DNA of 64,000 nucleotides from Glaciozyma antarctica PI12 (lineage: Eukaryota > Basidiomycota > Microbotryomycetes > Kriegeriales > Camptobasidiaceae): assembly GCA_002917775.1 (NCBI GenBank), contig KZ627153.1, positions 519,806 through 583,805 of the forward strand, written 5' to 3'. Numbering within the stretch: the first letter of the stretch is position 1; the number at the start of each line of letters is the position of its first letter. A program made the translations under genes and the position numbers. The notes under the pieces were generated by a model. That model was given only the letters and a program-made list of their open reading frames with translations, was not told where the DNA came from and ran no database searches. Below are positions 11,191 through 23,068 of the stretch, in pieces.

Positions 11191-11825
11191 AGCTGGGACT
11201 CTCGAGCGAAGCGGCCGCCGGTTGGATTCGCGTTGGTGGGGAAGACGCTCAGTCACAGTACGTGCACTCTTGCTCGATCCTGGAGATGGTGAGTGACCGT
11301 GATTGCAGAGCTGATTCTGTCCCAGAGCAGGTCGATATTCTGCACCGCCGCACTTCCGAAAAGGTCCGTGTCGCTCGAGCTTCGCAAGGCGAATTCAATA
11401 CTCTCGTGAGTGTTTCTTGCTTCCGCGTTGAAGTTTTGACACGCCGCTAATCCTTACCAGCCTCCTTGATGAGGTGTTGTGCCTTTTTGCGGCTTCGAAA
11501 GTTCCCCAGGTCACAAATTCACGTACGGCCTCGTACGGCGTCTCAACTTTGTCTCGACCCAGGCTGGCAACTCCGTGGACTCTTCTGGAATGATTTTCGT
11601 CGGGACGCTCGTTCAGGCTCGTTCGCTCTCTGAATCAGCCTCGACCGAGAGTCTGGACGCGGGAGATGGACGCCTGGCGCCTGGCACGGAACGTCGGCGC
11701 AGCGGAGCGAGTTCCTAATGCCGTCGTCGTTGTTTCGTTCCTTGACGCGATTCTGCTCTTGCTTTTCCTTTAGATTCCAGCAGTGTGCCCGACTTCAACG
11801 CCTTCGCCATCTTTTGTTCGCAGCC
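11191..11825. other. Intergenic, 635 bp
   Basis: Short ORFs occur (for example 79 codons at 11479-11718) but none shows a recognisable domain. Probably the 3' flank of the unknown helical gene and the promoter/leader of the YeeE-like gene. Nothing else seen. Confidence 0.4.
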
Positions 11826-13015
11826 ATGGCGTTCACACCCCTTCCCTCTCTCATCGGAGGCGTGATGCTCGCTCTCTACACCTCCTCTCTCGCGGCGCTC
11901 GAAGGCTCAGTCCTTGGCATCTCTGGTATCGCACACGCGACTGTGTCGGATAACCTGCGACTACGGGATAACGGAAAGAAGCAGCCTGCCGGGGCGGGGT
12001 GGAAAGCGGCGAGCTTCGTCGGGCTTTTGGCGGGAGGAGCGCTGTTGTCGATCTTCAAATCACCGCTCGAGGTCTTGCTGGGGGGAGCCGTGTTTGACGC
12101 GCCTACAGCAGCGTCGCTGGCGAGGATCGTCTTCGCTGGGTTTGCCGTGGGGCTGGGAACGAAGGTGGGTCTGCTTCCCATTCCTCCCGTTGCGAAGTTC
12201 GTTTTCCTAACTCGGTCACTCCCTCCGCAGCTCGGTAACGGCTGCACTTCCGGTAAGACTGCCGCAGCTTCTATCGACATGAGCGAAAGCTAATCCATCC
12301 TCCCCAGGCCATATGCTCTGCGGCCTCGGACGCCTCTCCTACCGATCCCTCATCGCCACCCTCTCCTTCTTCTCCGTCGCCCTCCTCACGGCCCAATCCT
12401 TCCCCGCCTCTCTCCCATCTCTCTCCCCCTCCTCCCCCTCTCTCGACCTCACCACCATCCTCCTCCTCCAACTTCCCTTCGCACTCTACACGACCCTCCC
12501 TCACTTCCTCCCTCGCCGCCTTGCCAAACCCCTAACGACATTCCTCATCGGCGTTCACTTCTCCCTGGGCCTCGCACTGGCAGGAATGACGAAGCCATCA
12601 AAAGTCCTAGGCTTCTTCTACCTCCCTTTGCCATTCCTACCGATGGCGGCGGAGCGAGCTTGGGACCCCTCGCTGGCGATGGTGGCGATCGGAGGATTGC
12701 TGCCCAATATCCTCGCGTGGAGCGTGCTGAAGAACTGGTCTCGCCCCATGTTTGCGGACAGTTGGGCGATGCCGACGCGCTGCGATATCGACTGGAAGCT
12801 CGTCGGTGGCGCCGCGCTATTTGGGTTGGGCTGGGGTGAGTTCTCGCTCTATAGCCTTGCGAAGCTCGTTGCTGATCAAGCTTGTGCGAACAGGTCTACA
12901 AGGACTCTGCCCTGGTCCGCTACTGGCTACGCTGGGATCGGGAACGGCGTTGGGCACGACTGCACCGTTCTTCGTCGCGTTTGTGGCGGGAGGAGCGGTG
13001 GGGAACCTTGTATAG
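11826..13015 (+). CDS. YeeE/YedE-family (DUF6691-type) membrane transporter
   Basis: Many hydrophobic helices (LPSLIGGVMLALYTSSLAAL, ASFVGLLAGGALLSIF and others) with the two family signatures. LGNGCTSGHMLCGLGRLS lies across two introns; the second repeat's GLQGLCPGPLL lies near the C-terminus. Bacterial YeeE/TsuA members import thiosulfate through conserved cysteines in these motifs; sulfur-compound uptake here is an inference from family. Four exons join in frame. The final exon starts at GLQGLCPGP and ends AGGAVGNLV. The two half-repeats are fused in one chain, as is usual in fungi. The start MAFTPLPSLIGG directly precedes the first helix. Confidence 0.85.
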
Positions 13016-13111
13016 ACGTGATAGAACAGGCGGCCTTGTGCATAGAACCGAGCGACGTAATCATACACGGTATCATTAACAACGTCCGCGAAACTCCAAC
13101 AAAAGTACTGC

Positions 13112-16009
13112 CTAATCCTCCCTCAACGTAAACCCACTCTCCCCCGCCGAAGCCGTCCCCATCTTCCTCGTCGTCGACCTCCCCCTCGTCCTCTCCCTCT
13201 GCCCACCCTCCACCCTTGCCTCCCCATCCACAATCCGACTCTTGAGCCTAACGCACATCATCGCTCCAAGTGAGACGCTGAACAAGCCCACGGCGATCCA
13301 GAACATGAGTTCCGGGAAATCGACGCGCTTATCCACGCTCTTGAAGTAGACGACTCCGAACAAGATCGGTCCGATGACTTGTGCGCCGAGGGATTGAAGG
13401 ACGGAGAGAGAGGCGAAGAGTCGTCCGGCGTCGCGCGGGGAAGCGAGGGCGAGAGCGAGGGATTGGATCGCGGGAGAGGCGCCGCCTCCTAGGGCTTCGA
13501 TGGCAGTGGCAACGAGGAAGAGGGTTGGGGAACCACCGTTGAGGGCTAGGATGATGTAGCCTAAGATGTCGATCGAGATGGAGGCGCGAGCGAGGAGGAG
13601 GTCGAAGTCTGTGCGAAGTGTCAGCGTCGGTTCGGGCGCGAGGTGAGAAGGACGCACGAGAGTCGTGCACGACCCGAAGGTATTTCGCCTCGTCCTCCCA
13701 CTCCTTCTGTTCCTTCGTGAGCCTCGAAGAGCTAGATGCGCCATCGAGCTCGATGAGATCGCCTTCGGGCCTCGGAGTGGCGGGGACCGGTGGGGGCTTG
13801 CGAAAGGTCTTGATGAGGAGGGGGAGAGCGATGATGAGGACGAAGACGCGGGTTCCGCCAATGAAGGAGAGGTAGTAGCCGTTCTCTTGAGGACCCCAGC
13901 TGAACTTGTAGCCCGTGTACACTGCGAGGCGAAACGTTGGTCAGTCGGCGAACGTATGAGGTGGGAACGAGGAGCGCACTGATTTTGACGCCCAGGATAG
14001 CCTGCAGAAGCCTCGTCAGCAGCTGCCTCGACGCAGATGAGAGGGAAAGGACGTACCATCACCATCATATAGCTCCCGTACCCCACGGCAATCTTGGTCA
14101 ACTCCCAACTCCTCCCGCCCACCTTCCTTCCCCTACTTTCAATCACCGGTCTATCCTCCTCCTTCTCCTCCCCCCTCTTCTTCGGCAACAGCAGCGCAAG
14201 AGGCTTGAGGAACCAAAACCCCTTCGCCAGCAACGTCCCACCCCAGATCCCCAGCACCGCTCGCCACCCCTCCGCTCCGTCGTACGCCCTCTTCTCCACC
14301 TCCTTCCGTTCCTCGACCTCCTCCACATGTCGCTTCCGCGCCTCGAGCTGCCGCACGATCGAGAGGCTCTCGGGGAAGACGACGAGGATGACGAGGAGGT
14401 AAACGATGTGCATCGTCAAGGCGACGTAGAAGGGGGTGAGGACGGATCCAGTGAGGCGGATGAGGAAGGCGCCGAGGACTGGGCCAATGGCGATACCTCC
14501 GAACAAAAGTCCACCGACAACGGAAAAGATGCGCGCGCGCGAACCGGCATCGGTGCAGTCGGAGAGGTAGGCGTTCGTCGCTGCTGTTGCGGTACTGGAG
14601 AGCGCGGTTAGTGGACGAGGAAGGCGGAGGGGAGAGCGACGCACGACATGCCGCCCAGCAGGCCATCGAAGGCTGGGCCGACGATCAAGAAGCGGTAGCC
14701 AACGACAGCGTGATAGTTGACGACGATGAGGAAGATGGCGTCCATGAAAACGGTCCCGAATAGTGCGAGCGCGAGAATGGGCTTTCGCCCTCGTCGATCA
14801 CTGAGCGAGCCCCAGTAGCCCGTCGTCAAAGCGGACAGGATGCCCATGACGAGCGTCAACGTTGTCGCCTGCGGTCGAAGCATCAGCGAGAGCACATTGA
14901 AGACGGAAGCAAGAAGCTCACCAAGCTCGTAACCGCCTTCTGCACCTCGGGAGACCTCCTGCATTGCTTCGACCACGTATCCCCCTCCGATTCCTCCCAG
15001 CTCATCACGTTCCCCCTCGCAGTCTCGACGAATCTCAAGACCTCCCCATCTTGCCCTTCGGGGAGCTTGACGCCTCCGCCAGCACCCCAAGGACTCGTGT
15101 GGAGGCTTCCGAGCGAGATTGATGGCGGGGGGAGGGTAGTGCCAGATTTGGGACCGATGGCTCGGCAGACGAGTTGGGTGTAGATCTAAGGCGAGTGAGC
15201 GAGATTCGGAGGAAAGGTTGAGTTTTGAATTACCTCGATCTTGGGGGAGCTGAGGATTTGGTGTCAGTGAGGACTGGGAAAGGGAGGGGGAAGAGGACTC
15301 ACATGATCATTCCGATGGAGAGGGACATGATGAGCGTGCCTGGAATGAACCTGCGAGGGAGCGAGGTCGTCAGCAGGTGCGATGTTGGCGAAGCTGAGTC
15401 GAATCTTCGGCGCCGTCAAGCACCGCGAGCAGAGGCACCCTCTTCTGCTGTCCCATCATCAAAAGTGCAGCAACTCCCTCCTTCACAACAAAGCGATCTC
15501 CTTCCTGCATCGCTGCCAGCGGTGCTGAGGTCCGCACCGTCGTCATCACGACATCGCGGCTATCCTGCCCATCCCTCGCCACACCTAGCCAAGTCCATGC
15601 ACGGCCACAATCTAGGAACCGGTACTCACCAGATAGGCGAAGGCCTCTCGTGCCACTTGAGCTTCCTCCTCAAGCTCTTGCTCCTCGACCTCGCTGACCT
15701 CACCCCCCTCTGTCCCTCCTCTTCCTCCAGCTCCTCCTCCTCACCTTCCCCCAGCAACGGCGTCCTCTCCTCTGACACCCCCTTTCCAGCTCTCAGCACA
15801 TCCAGCAGACTCTCCCCTCTCGTGACGCCCGGCCTCGAGCTCGGCGCTTTGCTATGCAGTCCGAGTAGCCGGTCCGCCAGCACGTTGGGCGCGCCCCCTT
15901 CAAGGAAGGTGCTCGAATCGACTGTGTTGGGAGGGAGGTTGATCCGCGAGGTGGACGGGGTCGGAGATGGGGAGGAGGTGCGGCTCGGAGAGAGAGATGG
16001 GGTTGACAT
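13112..16009 (-). CDS. MFS transporter, DHA1-like
   Basis: Major facilitator carrier, probably a proton antiporter in the plasma or vacuolar membrane. After ~125 disordered Ser/Pro- and Glu-rich residues (MSTPSLSPSRTSS onward, with RTPLLGEGEEEEL), membrane helices begin (FIPGTLIMSLSIGMIM). MFS motif A is WGSLSDRRGRKPILAL. Helices 4-6 (YRFLIVGPAFDGLLGG, TAATNAYLSDC, GPVLGAFLIRL) follow; then comes a long cytosolic loop with EEVEERKEVEKRAYDG before the second bundle (ATAIEALGGGASPAIQSLAL). The second cytosolic loop, GASSSSRLTKEQKEWEDEAK, is typical of the fungal YCR023C-like group. At least seven introns. Substrate unknown. Confidence 0.85.
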
Positions 16010-16299
16010 GGTGATCGGCGACCGAGGGTAAGGAGAGCTTGGGCGAACGGCGGATGGGCGAGCCTGTGTAGTGCTCGCCTGTGTAGGGTCTTGGTGCGAT
16101 TGGGTTGGAAGTCAAGGAGACGAACGCAGGTCGACCTCGTGCTGGCGCTCTGGCAAAGACCGCCGGATCTCCGTCAACGTCGCTGCTTCAGCTCTTCCTC
16201 TCTGCTCTCAGCCTCTCAACACAACGCTCCCTAGTCCTGCTTTTGGCTCGTTATAGATCCAGCCCCGCGAGCTCCATCACAACCGCACGCCTTGACATA

Positions 16300-16440
16300 A
16301 TGGCGCTAGCCCGCCGCGCCGTCGGCCGACAGTCATCTCGCAGATCGGATCCAAGTCCAACACGAGGTACCTGGCCGCCGCCAAGGGTGCCGGACGATCT
16401 AGCAAACTCGTCCGCACCGCTTCTCCCTCTTAAGTCTTGA
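16300..16440 (+). other. Short upstream ORF (46 codons) ahead of the sugar transporter
   Basis: ATG at 16300 opens MALARRAVGRQSSRR and ends at TGA 16438-16440, inside the presumed 5' leader of the next gene. It may be a translated uORF, or the first exon of a small gene: an overlapping frame after a possible acceptor reads IGSKSNTRYLAAAKGAGR. No evidence distinguishes these. Confidence 0.25.
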
Positions 16441-16495
16441 CCTGCTCTCTGCTAGTACCCCCCGCTTTTGCTCTATCACCTCACGGCCTCTCGCA

Positions 16496-19399
16496 AGTGC
16501 GTACCCCTTCTCCAGTTCGCGAGCGAACACGCCACGCCCTGCTGATCGATGGGACATGCAGTGGCCGACAAAAAAACCTCTGAAGAAGCTGTCGTGCGAC
16601 CTGGTGACTTTACGTTGATCCCCAACTGCCTGGATGGGAAGCGATGGTTCCACCTGCGAGGTACGCGCGTCCTTCTCCCTTACGACGCTCCTCGCTGACC
16701 CCGCCGTCACCTTGCAGGGCTCGTTCAGGTGCGTCTGCGTCCTCGAGACCACCATCGCCAAGCCCTAACCCGCTCCCCATTCGCAACTCCCCTGCTTCTA
16801 CATCTTCTCCTCTCCTCCGTTTCATCCGCGCTCACCGCTTCTCCTCTCTTCTCCTGCTTCGTGGTTGAACTTCTTCGTCTCCATCGTCTTCGTCGCTCAG
16901 ATGCTCAACGGTTTCGACGATAATCTACTCGGTGAGTCTCCCTCCCCAACGCTTGACCCCGCTGCTCACGCTCTGCACCAACAGGTGGCTTCCAGGCATT
17001 GGTACCCTGGCGTCAAGCGCTCGGAAACCCTTCTCAGAGCGATATCGGCTTGCTTTCTGCTTCGGCCTACATTTCAGTATGCAGTCCGCTTCACTTTCAC
17101 TCGTAAAGACACCTAATCTCGCTCTCCAGGGATTACTCACGGCACCGGTGGCAGCGTACGTCGCAGACAGATGGGGAAGGTGCTGGTGCATCCGCTACTC
17201 GGCCTGCACGATGCTCGTAGGATCCATCCTGGGAAGTTGCGCCGGTCTCGGAGATTCAGGGTGCGTGCTTGCCCATTCCTCCAGCAGCAGCGCATGGCTG
17301 ATACTGCAAACCGCCAGATTCGCCCTCTTCGTCACTTCGCGCGTGGTTGTGCGTTGTTTACGTGAAAAGTCGAGGTGGCGAACAGCTTGCTGACCGGTTG
17401 CTAAATCCGCAGATCGGTAGCGGCCTCGCTTTCTGCTTGATGGTCTCCCCGATTATTCTCCAGGAGATTCCTCACCCGCGTCACCGAGTTCTCGTAGCGG
17501 GACTGTTTAACCTCAACTACGCCGGTTCGTCCGCTTCGAATTACGGTCGGCGCAGCTCGCTGACCCTTCTCTCGCGCACTTTCAGTCGGGTCCTTCATCG
17601 TGGCCTGGATGATCTTCGGCACAGGGAACCTGTTGAACGACTGGTCCTGGCGCATTCCCTACGTGCGTCTTCCCTCTGCACGTCGAAGCTCCGCTCACGA
17701 AGTCTTCCTCTTCAGGTCTCGCAAATCGTTCCAGCTTTGTACCTCGTGATCTCAGTCCACTTCATGCCCGAGTCTCCTCGCTGGCTTTTCTCGCAAGGTC
17801 GAGAAGAAGAAGCGTGAGTCGCTCCTCTTCCTCCCAGCAATCCAGCTTAATCTTTCGCAGCATGGCCTTCCTCGTCAAGTACCACGGAAATGGCGATCCC
17901 AACGACGAGCTCGTCCTATTTGAGGCTCAGGAGATGCGAGAGGCCATTGCGCTCGAGAAGGTGAGCATGAAGAGCGTTCGGCAGCTTTCGATGGTGCTAA
18001 ACACTGGTATCGCAGGTTCGCAAGCAGGACACATGGGCTCAGCTCTTCGCTACCAAGGGGAACAGGCATCGTATTGCGATCGTCATGCTCATTGTTATCT
18101 GCCAGAACCGTGAGTGGATTCGCTTCGAGAGTGCGAAGACGTGCTGACCCCCAGGTCGCAGTGAGTGGAACCGCTGTGAGTCTTCGCTGCATCTTCTCGA
18201 GCTCTACCTGACTTCGCTTCTTCGCAGATCACCCAGGGGTACTACACGCAAATCTTGAACCTCGTCGGGATTACTGGAAGTGCGTGCGCCGATATTCGTC
18301 TCGCAAACCTCGCTGACCGAATCGCAGCTCAACAACAGACCGGAATCAATGCTGGTACGTCAAATCGCTCTGCTTTTGCGCAAGCCAGCTTCTCACTTCC
18401 CCTCCATAGGTCTCACTGGCTTCGTCATCGTCTCCGCGTTGTTTGGTGCCTCCATCGTTAACCGCGTACCGCGTCGGAAGCTACTCATGGTCACCTGGAG
18501 CTGCTTGATCCTCGTCAACGTCGGTCTCGTCGTCTCGTACGTCCTTCCCGCTCCAAACAGCCTCCTCGCTCCGACGACGTGAGCAGCACTGAATCTCCTC
18601 TGCAGATCTGCCCAATACGTCAACACTGGGAGCACCGCAGCGGCGTACACCAACATTGTCATGGTCTGGCTCTACACAGGAACCTTCGTACGCTCTCTCA
18701 GACTTGTTGCTGAGCTGCTGCTGATCTCCTGGCTAGTTCGTCGTTTGCGGACCTCTCTTCTTCTCCTACCCCGCCGAATGCCTTTCGTATTCGATTCGGG
18801 CGAAGGGGATGATGATTTGGGGCATCACAAACAAGACGATCAACGTGTTCAACTCTTACGTCAATGCCATCGCGCTGTAAGCCCATCTTCTGCTTCCCCA
18901 GCTTCGCTGCGACGCTGATGCTCGTCCTTCGCAGGGAACGAATCGGCTGGAAGTACTAGTACGTCCCACTTTCTTCTTCTTCCCAATCGCCCTACTGATG
19001 TTGCCTACGATGTTGCTCCTTCACAGCCTTGTATAGTACGCTCCTTCGTTCTCCCACGCGCTCCGTCCTCCGCTAACACGAAAAACAGCACCGTCCTCCT
19101 CGTACTCCAGCTCATCGGAATGTGGTTCCTGTGCCCCGAAACGCAAGGCTACGTAAGTCGTCCACGCTCTCCCTGCTCGACACCGCTGACCACTTCTCGC
19201 AGACGCTGGAAGAGTACGTCTCGCCCTCGCGTTGATGCTGAGGAATCTCGCTAACTGGCTCGCTCGCAGAATTGCGATTTTGTTCGACGGACCCAGTGCC
19301 GTGAATGTTGATCCCACGTCTTTTGAGAATGGTTCGCATGAGAAGAAGAACGACATTGGGAGTGGGGTCATCAAGGTGGCGAGGGAGGAGGTCGCCTGA
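16496..19399 (+). CDS. MFS sugar transporter (SP family)
   Basis: Proton-coupled sugar carrier of the hexose/lactose-permease type. Hallmarks: MLNGFDDNLLGGFQAL in helix 1, VADRWGR (motif A), HFMPESPRWLFSQGREEEA, the loop QDTWAQLFATKGNRHR, and the C-terminal PETQGYTLEE. About 530 aa in some 15 exons, several very short. The best start is a codon assembled by splicing: A at 16496 joins TG at 16562-16563 to give MADKKTSEEAVVRPG. An in-frame ATG at 16549 exists if that intron is retained. An 11-bp microexon (16718-16728, GLVQ) is inferred. The next exon (LNFFVSIVFVAQ, 16865) has no AG just before it. It runs convergent with the alpha-galactosidase gene, which fits a shared role in galactoside or sugar use, but this is only neighbourhood evidence. 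Confidence 0.85.
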
Positions 19400-19547
19400 G
19401 GGAAGGAAGGAACTCGGGATGAAGAGGGACGCTGACGATGTATATGTAACTCAGTATTCTTTTGACTGGCATCTATAAACAAAAAAGAAGGTATCGCTCT
19501 CGCGTTCTACATCGCCACCTCCGTCCACGCCCTCCTCCCCATCATCC

Positions 19548-21497
19548 TCATCTCCACCGTCCCCGCCTCACCCCCTCCATCGCAGCCGTGAGCTTGAAGA
19601 CCCTAATCCCATGCGCCTCAACCACGACGGCCGGGATCGAACCAGAGACGACGCCCGCGTCGGCGCCACAGAGGCGCGAAGCAGCTTCGGCGCGCGAGGC
19701 GTTTTTGGGAGCGGTAGGGTCCGCGGCGGGGGCCCAGACGTCGTATACGTTATACAGGAGAGTTTGCGCCTCGGGGCCCTGTGATATAGGAGCGTTAGTT
19801 CTTAATTAGGAGAAAAAGAGTAGAGGACGCAAGTAGTCGAAAATGTCGAGGGCCTCGCTGAGCTCGAGATCGTAAGTGAGGTTTCGGGGTGAAGTGTTGA
19901 AGAGCGCGACGACGAATCCATCTTCGAGGCGGCCGGACCAGAGCTGGAGAGAACCAGCGGTGGTAGGCTGGAGCTGCCAGGTTGCGAGGGACGAATCGGC
20001 AGCGATTTTAAACTCCTTTTTAAAGACGCGGTGAGCGGGAGAGGAGAGCGAGTCTTGGTTGATCTGTGTAGGACAAGTTAGAGAGCGCAATATGGTGGTG
20101 CTGAGTTACGTACGGAAATCATGACTTTGTTGCTGATAATAGAAAGCGTCTCCGTCGACATGTTGCCGAGGTCGTTCCCAAGAATTAGAGGAGACTAAGT
20201 GAGGGCTAGTCAGGATGCGCGCTCCAATATCCTCGAACGCAGTAACGCACCTTGGCCATGCTCCAGAGGGAGAAGTGTGCGACTGGAGAAGGAAGAAAGT
20301 CAGCACGACCTCGAGCGCCGAACGAAGAGGAACCGAACCGACCTTGCTCCGCAAAAGTCATCAATCCTCCAACGCCTACTTCGAGCATGTCCCAGTCGCC
20401 GTAACTTCCTGCACGGACTTTCTGGCCTAGAGGAGCGCCCTTGTCGACGATGTTGGTGACGGAGCACTGTACGCGAACGAGGATAAGTGCTTGAATTGAG
20501 CAAAGCGAGCGACGAGACTCACGTGGTAGCCAGGGAGAAGGCAGTCGTACGTATCGCAAGGGCATCGAGCGTCAAAACGATCAAAGTAGGGGTAGATGTC
20601 TCCCGAAATACCTGTGGGAGCTTTGTCGTGAGCAACACATCTCGCAGGAGAGGAGTGCGAGGACGAACGGTAGCTGTTGGCGATCGTCGAAGCCCAGTCC
20701 CAAACGTTGTCTTGACCCCAGGTGCAGAGGGAGTAGAGAATTGGACGATCCGTAGCGTTGAGAGCCCTGGACATGCGCTCGTATCGCTCGTAAGAAATGT
20801 TGGCATTTCCACTCTGGCCTTGGTTGAAGCAGTTGTCGTACTGCAGGTCTCGCACATCAGTAAGACCCTCGACAGTTTACGAGAGAAAGGACGAACCTTG
20901 AGGTAATCCACTCCCCAGGCGGCCCAAGTCTGCGCGTCCGAGACTTCATGTCCCAGCGAACCGGGGTAGGAGCCGCAGGTGAACTCTCCGGCATCGGAGT
21001 ACATGCCGACCTTGAGGTTTATTGAATGAATACTGTCGGTTAGGTTCTTGACCCCGCTGGGAACTGCGCGTGCGAGGGTTAGCTTGGTATCCGAGGAGCG
21101 AAGGGGAAGACGCACATTTGGTCGTGTTCGCCTGGATCGCTCCCTCGGGCGTACGTTCGTGCGAAGTAGCTCCGTCGTCGACCAGAATGTACTTGTATCC
21201 TAGCGCAGCGAGCCCAGACTAGAGGAACCAGTCAGCGTCGCTCTGGAGGACAGGAACGAAGCGAACTCACGTTAACCATCTCCTTCGCAGCGGTGATTAT
21301 GATCTCCTCGCTGATGTCGGTAGCGAAGGTCTGCGTGAAGATGTTCAGTACTTGGTTCGCCGAGAGAGTAGACAGCGACGAACGTTCCACGAATTCCAGC
21401 CGAGGGCGGGAAGGACGCCAACACCATTGTCGAGGGCGAAAGCAGGCGTCGCAAGGCGCGCAAAGACGGCGAGTGATCCGAGGCGAGTGAGAAGCAT
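19548..21497 (-). CDS. Secreted alpha-galactosidase, GH27
   Basis: Hydrolyses terminal alpha-galactose of melibiose/raffinose-type sugars outside the cell. Signal peptide [21 protein letters not shown], then [17 protein letters not shown]. Further landmarks are [30 protein letters not shown], the nucleophile region [11 protein letters not shown] and the acid/base Asp in [14 protein letters not shown], followed by [18 protein letters not shown]. The C-terminal beta-sandwich is in two pieces. The first ends [18 protein letters not shown]. The second, after an acceptor at 19779, starts [15 protein letters not shown] and ends [14 protein letters not shown], with a stop at 19548-19550. The two pieces do not join in frame with the only GT donor (one base over). 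Without the join the ORF stops at 19806. Either a sequence error, an odd donor or a real C-terminal truncation. Confidence 0.85.
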
Positions 21498-22202
21498 CGA
21501 AAGCAAGTCTCTTGAAGGGATGAAGAGGAAGAGAAGAGAGAGATCTTAAGATCGAGCAAGCAGAATTCGGGGCGCCGCGTCCGCCCACTCCGTGGGGGAA
21601 GGAGAAGAGCAGCCATGACGAGCTAACAGGAAGGACCGATCTGCGGGGAATCCGGAGAGAGTATTAGGCTACAGGCACGGAGAGGCGGAGTCAGGAGGGG
21701 GGGGAGGGGGGGAGGGAGGGAAATTTGGCCGTAGTGGCATCGATGACTGGAGAGGCGAGCTAATGACCGGTGATGGCGTGGCAGCGGTCGCTGGGTGTTC
21801 ATCAAGCCACAGAAAGCATAGCAGGGCCCAGGAGAGCAAGCAGGAGGAGTGCGAGAGCGGGGTTGAGGAGCGAGGCTTGGAGGATTGAGGATCGAGTCGA
21901 CTGGCGGATCGGCAGCAGAGCGCGCTGTGGATACCTCTAAGAGAGCTTTAGCAAGCTAGAGGTGCAAGCTTGAAGCAAGGAGAGACCAAGGAGCAGGATT
22001 GAGCAGGAAAGAGGACAAAGCTGCTGAGCTCGCTCCCCTCCCTCCCTCTCCTTTCTTCGACTTCGACTTCCACCTCCTCCAACGCTCTTGATTCCATCAG
22101 ACTAGCCCCTTCTCCACACGCCACCTTCTCCCTCCCCCACCACGTCGGCGGCGGCAGCCCCTTTCCTGCGCCAATCTCACTCCCCGCATCCGCGAATCCG
22201 CG
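21498..22202. other. Intergenic, 705 bp (divergent promoters)
   Basis: Lies between the divergent starts of the alpha-galactosidase and the first coiled-coil gene. Contains a G-rich run near 21691-21722 and C/T-rich leader sequence from about 22030. A sugar-regulated promoter would be expected here, but no specific operator was recognised. Confidence 0.4.
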
Positions 22203-23068
22203 ATGTCCGACTCGCCCGCATCGACTCTCGTCGACAACAGCGGAAGAGCCAACAAGAGCAATCTCATCAACGCGCTTGCGGCTGAGCTGAAGAAGGAGAA
22301 GGAGCGATGCAGTGGGGTGGAGGCTATGATGGCGGAGACGGAGGCAAGGGTGCGTTGGGAAGGTCCCACACGATGGCGGAGCACTGACTTTCTGACTTTG
22401 TGAGCTGCTTGCAGGTTGAGGCACAACATCGTATCCTCCTTTCAGCCGAGGACGCTGCTCGAGCCAAACGAGACGCGAACGACGCTGTCATCGCGGCGCT
22501 TCGGAAGGAGCTCGCCACGGCTCGTCAGAACCTCGACGAAGCGACGATCGTCAACGAGGTCGACGCAGAAGAGTACCTGGCGCTTCTAGGTAGTCCTCTC
22601 CACACCCCCCTTCCCTCGATCGGGATCCACTCGCTCAACTCCGGCATTCCCCTCTCCACCAGTCCGTACAGCTACGGTTCTGCCCCCCTCCCTTCCGTCG
22701 ACGCTGCCCTCCCTACAAGCTCTTTCACTGAGCGCAACGTCGGCCGCTCAGCAGCCGAGCGCGTCGCCCTCCGCAAGGTTCGTCTGGAGAACCAGCTCCG
22801 AGATTCCTATCGCGGTGCGCCTGGGGAGGGACGGAGGGAAGCGAGATCGGAAGGCTTTCCAGCTACACCAATGATTTCGGAGGTTGAGGATAGGCAGAGG
22901 GGGACGGAGAGGAGCGGTTGGAGCTTGCACGAGGGGGAGAGCGGGAGTGTGGAGGGGTACAGAGCTGAGTTGGGGAAGGAGCGCAAGCCCAGCTGGACGA
23001 CGAGGTTCTTTCCTGGAGCTGGAGCTGGAGTTGAACGCAAGAAGGGAGACTTGCCTTTGTGGAAGTGA
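22203..23068 (+). CDS. Coiled-coil protein of unknown family, paralogue A
   Basis: Not recognised. MSDSPASTLVDNSGRANKSN leads into a coiled coil (LINALAAELKKEKERCSGVE) interrupted by one intron (GTGCGTTGG...TTGCAG). It resumes as VEAQHRILLSAEDAARAKRD, then IAALRKELATARQNLDEA and a short motif EVDAEEYLALLG. The remaining ~150 residues are low-complexity Ser/Pro, then basic and acidic patches, ending KKGDLPLWK. The order coiled coil - xEYLAL motif - disordered tail is repeated in the next gene on the same strand, so the two look like tandem paralogues. About 265 aa. Coiled-coil and tail suggest a scaffold or adaptor role; function unknown. Confidence 0.75.
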
